Assembly: GCF_000165425.1 (NCBI RefSeq)
Contig: NW_001799017.1
Coordinates: forward strand, 62,001-126,000
Length of the DNA: 64,000 nt
Source of the DNA: Paramecium tetraurelia
Lineage: Eukaryota > Ciliophora > Oligohymenophorea > Peniculida > Parameciidae
Direction of reading: 5' to 3'
The notes beneath the pieces were generated by a model. It was not told the DNA's origin. It did no database searches and saw only the letters and a list, made by a program, of their open reading frames with translations. Shown in pieces: positions 24,629-38,523 of the stretch; position 1 is the first letter of the stretch; each line of letters starts with the position of its first letter. The translations under genes and the position numbers were made by a program.

Positions 24629-25122
24629 TCATTTACAAAGTTTATAAGGTTTCATTCCAATAATTTCTTCGCAGGATGGACAATAATGTATAATGTCCCT
24701 GCATTCCGAAACAAAGCATGGAATCCAAAATAATGGCCAGAAAATCAGTAATATCAAGAGAGTGACAATTAGTGCACCACAACCATATTATTTCTCGATT
24801 CTAGAGATGACTTATTTTTAACATTTTTGACAGAATACTTTGGTTGGTTGTTCTTAGTCATTAGCATTCGTTGGCAAGTTTTTACTAGCATTTAATGCAT
24901 TATTTACCCTTTCGATTCTATAATGCTTTATTCGATTATTCTGTCGAAAGAATAATCTACCCGACTGGGACTATACGGAAGTGATTTCGATAAACAATTG
25001 CTCTATTCATTGAGAAACCCTATCGAGGTACTTTGTGATATAATTAACTTCGGACTGTTCTAATTACTATTATTTAATTATTTAGTTGTATTGGCTCTCT
25101 AGAATTCAGACTTCTTATTCAT
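24629..25122 (-). CDS. LITAF/CDIP-type zinc membrane protein
   Basis: One 23-nt intron gives 156 codons. The last 80 residues form a LITAF domain: VFCQKCQKQVISRIEKQYG, a hydrophobic hairpin (LIVTLLILLIFWPLFWIPCF) and a second knuckle HYCPSCEEIIGMKPYK. The two CxxC halves join into one zinc site that holds the domain against the cytosolic face of late endosomal membranes. LITAF proteins work in endosomal sorting. The N-terminal half is Asn/Ser-rich and has no clear PPxY motif. Confidence 0.88.
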
Positions 25123-25541
25123 TTTATTTAAATATATTTAAATTCTTTATAAAGTTTTAAAGAGCTTAAATTAATCAATCATTGTATCCGAACCCAATTA
25201 CGAAAAAATTGTTTCTATTTATATTTTGTTCAATTAAGAGAAAATTTTGAAATCAAGCTAAACAATAATCATACCTTAGCTAAATTATCTAAATTTACTA
25301 CATTTTTCCTAGTTATTACTTAATTAATCGTTAGAGACTTATCTAAGTATCACCAGTTGAAATATTTATGAGGAACTTCCTAATAATTTACTGAACGGAA
25401 TCTTTCCATTTTTTTAATCATTGCTTCTCAAAATCTACTCGTTATCTTTATTAAAATAACAAATCCCCACTAATATTTTCTATTATTTATCCTCATCATC
25501 TAATATATAATTTCTGATTCTTATATTTGAAAATTATATTA

Positions 25542-26012
25542 ATGGAAAAATTACTATTTTCTTAATTCCCTACATTAAATCGTCTTCCTTATATAGATCA
25601 AGCAAATTACAACAGAATATTGACACATCAGCACCTGCTAATGTGGTAGATAAAATGCATTATCATTAGTTTATCATTGATCTTTATCTGCAATCAATAG
25701 GAATAATTACTTGCTTTGAAGTCAAGACTTATAATTGAGAAAACTTCCATTCCCTTCTTATTTATTGTATTACTACTCTCTATTCATTTTGATTCTGAAA
25801 AAGTCACTCATTCCATAATATGCCGGTAGGACATTAAATTTGATGGTAAGCAAAACGAATTTTTAATTCATATATTTATTGAACTTTAATTATCACCTTC
25901 TTATTATAAGATTATAATATATTCTCAGCTTAATATATAATAGCACTAACAAAAAATACATATCTATCTTTTTATCCAATAAGAACTGTAAATGTATGGA
26001 TTGGTCTAATGA
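25542..26012 (+). CDS. ORF of 156 codons, doubtful
   Basis: Open ciliate-code frame from ATG (MEKLLFSQFPTLNRLPYIDQ) to TGA, with one or two hydrophobic stretches (KCIIISLSLIFIC and PFLFIVLLLSI) and a moderately charged C-terminal half. It is longer than expected by chance in such DNA but not decisively so. It stands alone in the largest gene-poor stretch of the window, which otherwise holds nothing recognisable between 25123 and 26466. No family was recognised. Confidence 0.3.
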
Positions 26013-26466
26013 GAGATAAATAAGTAATAAGCTAAAAATAATATAAATTCTGTTTTACCCTAAAAATCAAAGTTCTCCTTAAAGGATCGATCGAAATATA
26101 CCTAGTTTGTGTGAAGTGTAATTGTCTATGAGAATCACATGTCTATTCAATTAATAAATATTCTAAATTAAGATTAATTATATCTATTGTCCTATACTAT
26201 AGAACTAATGATTTTTTATATTAATTTATTGTTAGGTAATTTTAAAAGTCATAAGTTAAGTTTACGTTAATTAAATTGATATGATAAAGTAAAAATAATT
26301 TGACTAATTTGACTAAGCATTTCTAATTACTTTTAATGTTGGAATTGTTCAATACACAACGAAATTGGATATAAATTAAAATTGCATTTCATAATAAAAT
26401 CATAGATTTAGAATTAATAGTCAATTGTAAAGAATATATTGATACTTATAATAGAGGATTTAATAA

Positions 26467-27598
26467 TCAAATAATTTTAATTTCACTCAAGTCTAACCAA
26501 ACAATAAATATAATATCGGTTAAGGTAACTTTCATTGTATATGAGGAGTTGGTTTTCAAATTTAAAAAGGTCAGTTGTCCTTATGAATAAGTGCAGAGAA
26601 CTATGATAATGATTGAAATTCAATATACTTTTATCCCCATCTTAAAATGAAATACCTTTGTCCTTTCCTTAAACAGCCCCATTTTCAATTTCACTATGGT
26701 AAATACATTTGTCATTAAAATTCATGTACACGCCATGGCCAACTGTTTAGAGCTACTCTCCAGTAAGGATCAATCCATTTTTTTCAATAGATACTCGTTC
26801 CATAGCTCCTATACCTATTCCTACATAGTCACTCTATATCTTAATGATCTCAAATCTAATTTGAGTGCCCTCTTTGAGTAATTGGTTGGTCATGACGAAG
26901 GAAGGATCTTAAATGGTATGGTATTAATACATCCTTCTAAGTGTTTTGCTTTTTGATTGACGATTTCAAATTTGGTAAGTTAATCATAGGCTTGTGGCAT
27001 TTTTATGAATTGTGGTTTCTCAGTGATGGCGATTGGGATTGCTGCAGTTTGAATTTGGGATATTTTCTTTTTTGGTGATTGAACTTATTGGACAGGTTAA
27101 ATTGATTCTTATTTTGTATCTGCACTAATTAAATGAAATAAATCATCCAATTCTTTTTGAATTTGAATTTGTAATTCACAATATTAAGCAGTCTGCAATT
27201 CTAGGGTTTCTGAAATGTTATTGGGCAGTGCTTTGACTATTAAATCTATTGCCCGTTCATTTAATAAGGAGTATTCGGAATTGATAAATTTGGATGCTGC
27301 CTCAATCAATTCATATTTTTCACATTTCCTTTATTTTAAATATTTGTGATTCATACTTCTGATAAATTTCTTATTTCTTCTGCAAGTATTCCGAAATAAT
27401 TTGAAATTTAGATTCAATAATTTGTTTGGTGCTTGCAGTGATTGGGAATTCAGGTATGACATCTTTCAATTTCTTGGTGAGTTATCCCAGACTGGAGGAA
27501 CTATGGCCTTTGTGATAATCGAGTTCCTTTATGGATTAAATTAATCGGGATTATGCTTGACAATTCGGGGCTATACAAATTCGAGTCGAGGGTATCAT
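26467..27598 (-). CDS. SPRY-domain protein with degenerate N-terminal zinc site
   Basis: Three introns (28, 23, 28 nt) give 350 codons. The head has a C-x4-C then H-x2-H arrangement (ICIAPNCQ ... DYHKGH) that looks like a worn B-box. A helical, Gln-rich middle follows. The last 140 residues resemble a SPRY beta-sandwich: GIGIGAMERVSIEKNGL, HGVYMNFNDKCIYHSEIENG, then DGDKILCTYSQGQLTFLN. SPRY domains bind protein partners, and B-box/coiled-coil/SPRY is a TRIM-like order without the RING. Neither substrate nor partner can be inferred. Confidence 0.6.
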
Positions 27599-27624
27599 AA
27601 TTAATTAATAATAATTCGATAATA

Positions 27625-28340
27625 ATGAATAGTAGCTCAAAAATCCGAAAGGGGTCTCGCAATATGAAGTAGAACAATCCAACTTAATCAATAGGTACAA
27701 GAAAATCAGTCACGACCAAAGAACTCACATAATAAACGAACTTACTAAAAATGGAAAGACCCTAAAAGAAGTAGATTTAAGAACCATATGACTGTAGGTA
27801 TCCGAAGATACTCAATTGAAACCATCAACTGTGAAGGCAATTCTATAGGTCTATTTGAAGGAGGGCAGAATAGGGAAAAAATCCACCAGGGATAGAAAAG
27901 TCAAATTACTCAACACTACAGTGATCGCATTAATAGACAAAACTAAGTAATTTTCTATTTTTAACCTAATTTCAAATAGAAATAGCGAATATGCTATCGA
28001 AAACTTATAGTTCATCCACCCTCTGATTCGCATAAATTAGCAATCTTCTGAGATTTCTCATAATGGTTAAACACTCACTGAGACTCAATAGAATCTAGAT
28101 TAGTATTCGAAATAGCTTGTGATGATGCAAGTCAAGGATTTCCTACGAGAAAAGAAATCAGAAATAGTGGACTAGTTGGCTAACCCTTTGGCTAAATAAA
28201 ATTTCCTAAATTAGTTAGCCTAATTTGAAGTGAGTGAGCAATTGCCATTTCAAGAATTAAAGAAAGAGTAATTGTCTGCTGAAGATGAATCGTTTTTAGA
28301 GAAGATAACATATCATTTAAAATCGAAAGTAAAAATCTGA
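27625..28340 (+). CDS. Helix-turn-helix protein, transposase-DNA-binding-like
   Basis: With introns of 27 and 33 nt, plus a long 38-nt candidate near the start, the gene gives 205 codons. Residues about 15-60 read as a homeodomain-like helix-turn-helix (THIINELTKNGKTLKEVSED, LKPSTVKAILQVYLKEGRIG) followed by a basic segment (KKSTRDRKVK), as in the N-terminal domain of Tc1/mariner-type transposases and related regulators. The rest is Gln-rich helix with no DDE catalytic domain. It is divergent from the SPRY gene with 26 bp between start codons. The N-terminus is uncertain because the usual intron size does not join the first ATG to the domain. Confidence 0.5.
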
Positions 28341-28371
28341 TATAAATAAATAAATAATATTTTTATTAAGA

Positions 28372-28954
28372 TCATAATAAGTTAATTTTTTCAACCTTTG
28401 CATCTTCAATGACATTGATTTCTGCATTCTAATTAGAAATGAGTAAAGAATCTAGGTAATTTTCACAATTTTTTCCATTTTTTCCATATTTTACTTTGTC
28501 TATAAATGTAATAACCAATAAAATTGATTGAAATAATTTAATTTATCAAGATATTTCTGTCAAAATAGTAATCACCTTGAATTTCAGAAGAATATTCTAG
28601 TATATTACTTTTTTCAAAATCGATAATCGATGAATTATAGATGATTTTTATATTTGGATCGAGATCATTAATTTATTTATTATGATTTTATAATATCATA
28701 TTCCTAAAGAGTATTGTTTAATTATCAATATTTTTTTGTTACAAATACTACCTTTCATTTGAGGTATCCTAAGGAATATTAGGAATCCTTTTGGGTAAAT
28801 CTGAATAAGTGAAAATCTTTTATTTACAATTATTCTTAATAATTCGATTTTTCAAAATCAATTGGAGAGTAAAAGTAATCGAAAGCGATGGTAAAAAATA
28901 TTCAATTCCTAATCAGAATGAAGATCCTTCTATAATATTTCCAAATAAAAACAT
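28372..28954 (-). CDS. Hypothetical protein, 5' end unresolved
   Basis: A clearly protein-like frame runs to TGA after KVEKINLL, with one 22-nt intron; it includes a hydrophobic segment near its start (EYFLPSLSITFTLQLIL) and an Asn-rich body (IIYNSSIIDFEKSNILEYSS). Between the likely ATG and the body there is one in-frame TGA that no standard intron removes, so the start or first exon is wrong or the gene is broken. No family was recognised. The start is only 9 bp from the divergent gene at 28964. Confidence 0.4.
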
Positions 28955-28963
28955 TTATTATTT

Positions 28964-29326
28964 ATGTTAAAATTAATTCAGCCAATACTTGATTGTACAT
29001 TTTATATGACTTTTGGAATTTACTTTTCAGGTCAAACGAATTATGAGCAATGTTATCGAATATTTGCATTAAGTAAATACCATCTTATACAATTAGTTGC
29101 TAGTCTATACTACATACTTTTCTTTCTTCCTTATAAATTCAACAAGATCAACCTAAGTTCTAGATTAGTGTCAATTTGTACGGGAGGTATTGGCATAATC
29201 AGCTTCATTCTGAGTGTGTTTCTCAGTTATGAAGATGCATTTTTTGCTCGTTGCTATTGGACAACACTTGCAATAAGTACTGTAATTGGCACATACTTGG
29301 TTAAAACAAAAATGAAATCAGAGTGA
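28964..29326 (+). CDS. Small multi-pass membrane protein
   Basis: Intron-free frame of 120 codons with no internal TAA or TAG. It starts MLKLIQPILDCTFYMTFGIY and has about three to four hydrophobic segments (HLIQLVASLYYILFFLPY, GGIGIISFILSVFLS, WTTLAISTVIGTYLV), ending in a short basic tail KTKMKSE. No signal peptide cleavage site or known family was recognised. It is divergent from the gene at 28954 across 9 bp, so the two probably share a promoter region. Confidence 0.6.
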   Translation: MLKLIQPILDCTFYMTFGIYFSGQTNYEQCYRIFALSKYHLIQLVASLYYILFFLPYKFNKINLSSRLVSICTGGIGIISFILSVFLSYEDAFFARCYWTTLAISTVIGTYLVKTKMKSE

Positions 29327-29368
29327 ATTAATAATAAATAATTATATACATCTACATTTTCTAACTGA

Positions 29369-30543
29369 AATTAAATCCTAAAGAGAAGCCTTAAGTCAGA
29401 TCGTTTTAGGAGATTGGAGTAGAGTCAATAAGAATAATCCTCATTTTCGAAGCATTAGTATAAGAGTATTATTCCTGAATTTTGTGATTTTGTTACTAAT
29501 TATTCTTTAATTGATAATTTTAGAGTCAATTTTGTATATTCAAATATTAAGAAGATTATAATACCTGAAGCTTTGTCTAAAATCAAACTTTAGACTATTT
29601 TGTTATAACATAATAGTGATATAATTGAAAGAAATTAAATGTGTGTGAAATATTTTCTTGAGATAATAACATATCAATTACCAATAAATTCTACTAAAAT
29701 TTTATCAGATATCAAATAAATTTATGATGCTCTTTATTTTGGTTGATTTTAAATCCAAAGAAATAATGATGAAAATCAACAAATTATCTACCATAAGGAA
29801 TTAGAATAAATATATTATAAATTCATATATCTAAGATTGATAAATTAAATTGAACTAGCTTGCAGGTCTATAGTATAATAGATTATTATATATGCATTGA
29901 AATATCTTCTAAATTTTAAATGTGAACAAATTTAATTATACAATCAAGATACTTGGATTATTCAATTTCATATTGATTACAATTTTTAAATATGCTATTT
30001 TGATTAAATGTGATAATCAAAGAGTTGAACTCTCAATCTTAAAATTTATAGTAGTCCTAAGCGAATATATTGTTTTATATTTTGTATTTGAAAATCATCC
30101 ATTCTATAAACTTCACTATTACATAACTATGTTAGTATTGTTAAAGGAGTACCTCAAGGTATGAAAAGATATAAGCTAATTTATAGAAATGGAAACAGCT
30201 GTTAAAATAGAATAGAGATTATTAAGGTTCAGAGAATTTTAATAGACAACGTATTAAAACGATTTCTTTATTCGTGAATTTAATCTAAGGTTTATAGGGT
30301 TGCTTACAATATTTAGCATATTATTTGATTCAATAGATAAGAATGAGGAAATAACAGAAATTGTGTTGCCAATTGCAAACAAAAAATGTAGAAGATTATT
30401 CAAAAAATGATGAACAAAGTTAGATGAATTCATTTTAAGTTAAATCTAGTATAAAAATTAAATAATTATAGATTATTGATATTGGTTTTATGATTCATCA
30501 CAAAAGCAATGCATTTATAGTTTACTCTATTTTTTTCATTTGA
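29369..30543 (+). CDS. Hypothetical membrane-associated protein, exons incompletely joined
   Basis: Several long protein-like stretches lie in succession on this strand: Ser/Arg/Lys-rich head, helical middle (LRLINQIELACRSIV), hydrophobic stretch (KILGLFNFILITIFKYAILI), and a Gln/Lys-rich tail joined by a good 28-nt intron at about 30161-30188. A start codon was not found after the upstream TGA at 29366, and the frame change near 29900-29950 is not explained. It may be two genes or a decaying one. Its end overlaps the 3' end of the minus-strand gene at 30498 by about 45 bp. Confidence 0.35.
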
Positions 30544-31079
30544 TCTTCTATATAATTTAAATCCTCTTCATTTATCTCGAATGTATGAAATTTATAAGTT
30601 TTATTCACGACATCTTTAGACTATAGCACATTTTTAGATGTATTACCTTAAGATTCATAATGCAAACAGGTTTATTTATGTTTTTTGCTTTTTTTGAGTA
30701 GAATTGGTTATTAACTGACCACTGAAATTTTTCAATCTAATATTCATTGTATTAATAATTACTTTTTATCCTTGGGTCCTCTTTTTTATGTAATAGGATA
30801 ACACTCTATCTTTCTCAGTTAACCATGTCTAGTGTAATTCTTAGGGTGAGATTCCCTAAAACAAATATAATGATTTCATACATATTGCTCATAGGTTTGC
30901 TCTGAATCATTTTAGATGAGATCATCGATCAACTATTGGAAAATATCTACATTTTGAGAAAATGTTTCTTCATTGTAATTTCCTGACTCTTTCAGATATT
31001 CCTTCAGTTAATCAAGAGTAATTTCCTCTTAATTGTCTGTATATTTCATTATTAAGACACCACGAAATATTGGTTTCAT
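30498..31079 (-). CDS. Hypothetical acidic helical protein
   Basis: Two introns (26, 28 nt) give 175 codons from MKPIFRGVLIMKYTDNQEEI to TGA after INALLL. The N-terminal 70 residues are acidic and helical (TLDQLKEYLKESGNYNEETF), with the look of a single worn EF-hand-like pair but without a Ca2+ loop. The C-terminal part is basic, then acidic (HTFEINEEDLNYIEDQMKKI). No family was recognised. Confidence 0.55.
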
Positions 31080-31254
31080 TATAATTTTAATAATTCAGTT
31101 TATCTTAATTAAATCACTTTTCTGTTTATATTGTGAAAGAACTTGATATAAGTACATTCATTATGTGATGAGCATTGATATTATTGGAAATCAAAATAGT
31201 CTCTCATAAATCAAAATTTTAGTATTCGCCTTTTTTCAAAATTTGTTTATAGCC

Positions 31255-31480
31255 ATGATAACTACGATAATTTCAGAACAGTCATATAGCATTTATGGAA
31301 ATTATGTCCCTCCTTAAAGTATACAAATGATAATAAATAAACAAAGAGAACCTGAAATTAAAGGATGCATATCTTGAATAATAAATTTTTAATTCTATTA
31401 AGGAGGAATAAGAGATCATTGAATAGATTTCTTAATCAGATGAAATAAAAAATTTAGATTATTGGAAATCTATAAAATGA
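31255..31480 (+). CDS. Very small gene, 65 residues
   Basis: A 28-nt GTA...AAG intron joins MITTIISEQSYSIYGNYVPP to a charged helical second exon (KNLKLKDAYLEQQIF, IKEEQEIIEQISQSDEI) that ends KSIK then TGA. The combination of a fitting intron and clean amphipathic helix supports a real gene. An upstream ATG (MSIDIIGNQNSLS) with a 31-nt candidate intron could add a first exon but does not keep the frame. Unknown function. Confidence 0.5.
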
Positions 31481-31834
31481 AAGCATGTTTCAATTAAGAC
31501 ATGTCTTTAATTCAATATTTCAATTGAATTATAAATTCTTATTTATACTAATAAATAGATCAATGGTAATTAAATCATAATAAATTTAGTTAAATTAATT
31601 TGTCGTTTAGTTTTCGTAATCATTATAGAATATAAACTAATAAGAAATTATTATTTTTAATTTGTTAAAATGCTATAATTTTTAATTTAGCATACATTTC
31701 TCATAATGTAAAGATCAAATATAGCCTACCAAGGAACTTGATCGTCAAAGATTATCTATAGCATAAAACATATCATTGAGAAACAAATAAAAACTATCCC
31801 AAAAAAGGTATAATCAGATTAGCCTTCTCAAAAT

Positions 31835-31930
31835 TTTTGTTTTCCAAATGAGAAATTTAGAAATCTATGTTTACTTATTATCTGTTCTATACATTTTAAC
31901 CTCTACTGATTAAAGTATGTAATCTCTAAA
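31835..31930 (-). pseudogene. Decayed copy of the 11822-12358 gene, N-terminal part
   Basis: On the minus strand FRDYI and VKMYRTDNKQTQISKF align with FRNYVRKAAQAKMDGTEDKQ of the intact gene, in the same head-to-head position 5' of a ubiquitin-like paralogue. No start codon or continuing frame remains. Confidence 0.5.
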
Positions 31931-31982
31931 GTATAAAATTAAAACGGGCTATTCATATTTTGTTAAATATTAATTTATTGAT

Positions 31983-33675
31983 ATGATGTTTCCAGAATAT
32001 TATGAAATCGACATTTCTTGCTTTGAGGTAAAATCTTAAACTTCTTTAGCCTAAAATACCTCTACTTTAGACCTTTTTGAATTGTTAACAATAAAATTTC
32101 TAAAGTATTCAGAACTTTAATTAATTTTAGCATGTTAGGAAATAGCAAGGATTATAAATTTTTCTTACCCACTTTGAATAAATATGTAAGCATTAATGGA
32201 ACGACATTAAACAGAATTTTGGGAAATAATAAAAAATGTGTATTTGAATTGAAGCAAATTCTTAAATACCTAATAGATATATTAATAGATAATAACGAAT
32301 TATTTATTTTAGACGGTAAGACTTATAACCAACAAGTGAATAAACTTTAAATGAATAAAAAAAGTTGTTTCAGAACTGAAAGATTAATTTGAGAAAAAGG
32401 AAATTTTTATATAACACTTGTTATTAGTTTGTTAATAAATATATTTATAATAAGAAATTCGTTCAAAATCAGTTGAGGAATAAATTGATATATTAAATAA
32501 AGAACTTAAATAATTAGATAATAATAAGAATCTTACAAATAATTAAAAATAGTATCTTTAACATTAATATTAATAATAACTAATTACAAAATTAAAAGAT
32601 TATGGCAAAACTAAATCAATCCCTCATGTGAATTAGAATATTGATGTCTCAAATCCTGAATTGGCACTTTTTGTTTTAAAAGAATCATTATTGAGAGACA
32701 AAATCTAGAATTATTAGTAACAAGTAAAAAATATTCCTTTGGATTTGATTCAATAATTGGATATTATGGCTAAGATTAATCTTGTTTAAAAATAAGAAAT
32801 ACAAATCTTGATTATGATAAAATTGTTAATGATTAACAATTATTGTAATAACATTTATTAGAATTTAAGTAAAAGCTATCAAGTTCACTCAATATTTCAA
32901 CTGATTAAATTGAAATTTTAGGAGTATCAAAGGGTAACTTTGAAATTAGCTTTAATATTTTAGGAAATGATATGAAATCGATTTCATAATAGATTTAAAA
33001 TAATCCAGAAGCAAAGAAATTCTTAAATGAGTATTGTAATGGAAATGTAGAATATGTAGCATACTTTGATCAAGCAAATATCTAATCAAAGGGAGTCACT
33101 CTTTCTTTTGATGATTTTAATCCTTCACACAATATGAGTTTGGATAATTATCAAGAAAAAAAGAATAGAGAGGGCCTCCTTATCATAGATATGATTATTA
33201 TTTTCCAATAGGTTGTTATGGATTTGGGTTAAATGTAGAAAAGTAAGTAAAATAATATGGAAATGATTGGTTAAAAACGGATGGTAATCCTAATGAATGG
33301 AGAATTATGTATTATGGTACCAAGTAAGCTGCTGTTAATCAAATTTTGAGAAATAATTTAATTGCAGGTGGAGCATAAGATTACTAAAATACTGAATGTA
33401 TTGATGAATTTGGAAATAAAGTTAAAGTAGGACGTGGAATTTATTTTTCAAATAATATTAAGGTCTGTATTGATTATCGATATACTAATTACACTTAGAT
33501 TGGTAATAAATAATTTGCAGCTATTTTAATGACAAGAGTAAGCCGAAAAAAAATTAAATAAAGTGAAGGTATGAAATTGTTAAATTATTTCGTTGTTAAT
33601 AATTCAAAAGATGTGAGACCATATAGACTCTTATTGCATGAAAAACTAAAAGAAGGATATTGTTTTTAATTTTGA
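31983..33675 (+). pseudogene. Ubiquitin-like/ADP-ribosyltransferase-like paralogue, probably broken
   Basis: The N-terminal 80 residues (YYEIDISCFEVKSQTSLAQN, then a 26-nt intron, then YKFFLPTLNKYVSINGTTLN) parallel the gene at 12546. A C-terminal domain of about 170 residues has ADP-ribosyltransferase-type landmarks: MYYGTKQAAVNQILRNNLIA in place of the H-G-S/T strand, and VGRGIYFSNN like the PARP G-x-GIYF motif, ending in DVRPYRLLL. The frame between about 32350 and 32830 needs shifts without clear introns, and a run of seven A at 33155-33162 puts the sequence 2 nt out relative to the copy at 34223, cutting the domain off from its upstream part. Probably a pseudogene; domain fold is inferred from motifs only. 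Confidence 0.5.
33291..33449 (+). repeat. 159-bp block identical to 35046-35204
   Basis: Every base compared by eye matches between the two ADP-ribosyltransferase-like copies, from TAATGAATGG to TTATTTTTC, whereas the sequence on both sides differs clearly. The block encodes the central motifs of the domain (Y-G-T to GRGIYFS). Confidence 0.8.
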
Positions 33676-33929
33676 AAAGGAATTAAATTAATATATATCT
33701 ATAAGTAATTTTAATAATACCATCTATCAACACTAACATTAAAATTTGTTATTTAAATAGGAAAGCAAGATTAAATATTAGAAGATTGATTGAGCACAAA
33801 TCTCTCAAATTGTAAAATCCAAATAGCTCTGCCAACAGACATGATTAACAAAGATAGTCAATAGCATAAAACAAATCGTAGAGAAATCTCAGCATTTTAA
33901 AAATATATTTTCGAGTAAACTCCTCAAAA

Positions 33930-34090
33930 TTTTGTTAAGCAAATGAAAAGTTTTAGATATTATCTTAACTTATCTTTCTGTTCCATACATTTAACCGTGG
34001 CAGCTTTATGTACATAATCTCTAAATTCTTACTATTCATAACTGTTAATATTATTTGAATCATTGTACCTATGAAGGATTTTCTACAAAA
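33930..34090 (-). pseudogene. Second decayed copy of the 11822-12358 gene, N-terminal part
   Basis: The minus strand reads EFRDYVHKAATVKCMEQKDK against EFRNYVRKAAQAKMDGTEDK of the intact gene, again directly 5' of a ubiquitin-like paralogue. Frameshifts follow and the rest of the gene is missing. The spacer up to the plus-strand gene also resembles that at 12359-12545. Confidence 0.55.
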
Positions 34091-34222
34091 TAACATTTTA
34101 TTTATATATAAATATCTAAAAATGCTGTTCCATTTAATTCGAGAAAAATATAAAACAATGTAAAATATTTAATATAGGCTTATTCATATTTTGTTAAAAT
34201 ATTAATAATTTAATAGAATTCG

Positions 34223-35399
34223 ATGCAACAATATTATAAAATCAAAATTATTTTAGTTGGGAAAACAAAGCCACTTGTGTTAGAAAAATAAGACACAACC
34301 TTGAAAGTTTTCTAAATTTTATAAGCAGAAGAAGAGTATTTATAATAGTAATTAATATTAGGAATGTAGAAAATTTACAAAAAGAAGAAATTTGAATTTC
34401 TTCGTTCCAGTTTTGAATAGATTTGTCAACATTGATGAAACAAAATTAGAATACATTTTGGAAAATACGGAAAGCTGGTCATTTGAATTGAAGGAAGATC
34501 AATCATAGAAAAAGCAAACTAATAAATACAGTTGAATTGACAAAAGTATTAATACTGATTAGATATATTAATAAATAATATTAGCTACTTAATTATTTTT
34601 ACAGTAAGGTTTAAATTCATCAATTAAATTAATAATAACATTTATTAGAATTTGAGTAAAAGCTATCAATTTCACTCAATATTTCAATTAATTAAATCGA
34701 AATTAATTTTTAAATTATAGGAACTGATATGAAATCGACTTCATTATATATTTAAAATAATCCAGAAGCAAAGAAATTCTTAAATGAGTCTTGTAATGGA
34801 AAAGTAGAATATGTAGCATACTTTGATCAAACAAATAGCTAACCAAATGGAGTCACTCTTTCTTTTGATGATTTTGATCCTTCACAAAATATGGGTTTAG
34901 ATGGTTTTCGTTAGAAAGTATAGAGAGGGCCTCCTTATCATAGATTTGAGTATTATTTTCCAATAGGTTGCTATGGATTTGGGTTAAATGTAGATAAGTA
35001 TGTAAAATAATATGGAAATGATTGGTTAAAAAAGGATGGTAATCTTAATGAATGGAGAATTATGTATTATGGTACCAAGTAAGCTGCTGTTAATCAAATT
35101 TTGAGAAATAATTTAATTGCAGGTGGAGCATAAGATTACTAAAATACTGAATGTATTGATGAATTTGGAAATAAAGTTAAAGTAGGACGTGGAATTTATT
35201 TTTCTGATAGATTATCAGTTTCCAAAGGATATAAAAACCCTGTTTAGACAGGAAATAAGAAATTTAGTGTTTATTTCATGTCTAGGGTAAATCCCAGAAA
35301 ATTAGATAAAGTGAGAGCGTGAAATCGATTTATTATTTTGTTGTTAATTAATCAGAAGATTTTAGACCATATAGAATTCTAATTTAGGAAATCAAATGA
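34223..35399 (+). pseudogene. Ubiquitin-like/ADP-ribosyltransferase-like paralogue with frameshifted ends
   Basis: Starts MQQYYKIKIILVGKT; a 22-nt intron leads to LNFFVPVLNRFVNIDETKLE, parallel to the genes at 12546 and 31983. The frame then ends early (about 34530) and the region between is shortened. From about 34660 a long clean frame carries the ADP-ribosyltransferase-like domain (RGPPYHRFEYYFPIGCYGFG, MYYGTKQ, VGRGIYFSDR). Near 35296-35315 it is one base short compared with the 31983 copy, so it stops at 35320-35322 and loses the conserved DFRPYRILI end, which is still readable in the next frame to 35397-35399. Probably a pseudogene in early decay. Confidence 0.5.
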
Positions 35400-35693
35400 A
35401 ATGAAGTTTTAATTATAAATGTGTATTATTATTCTTATTTGATCGAAGTATATTTCAATATATAACTTATACTCAATTTATTTTTCTTTACTTTCATTAC
35501 TTTAACTTATAAATACTGACATATTATTAATATTATTATACACTCCTGATAATTTTATGTAAATTAAAAATATTATTACTGTATTAGAACTATTACATTC
35601 AGCATAGATAAGTACATAATTACGCTCTCTTTTTAAATATCTATGATTTTACTGATAATATATAAAAATATATATAAATTATTAATCAACAAT
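35400..35693. other. Intergenic, no gene seen
   Basis: AT-rich tail-to-tail spacer between the decayed paralogue and the RecQ gene. Nothing recognisable. Confidence 0.6.

Positions 35694-38523
<2,830 letters not shown>

Noticed and set aside
29369-30164. PEX16-like peroxisomal membrane protein
   Set aside because: Only a general helix and hydrophobic pattern fits; no conserved motif could be matched.
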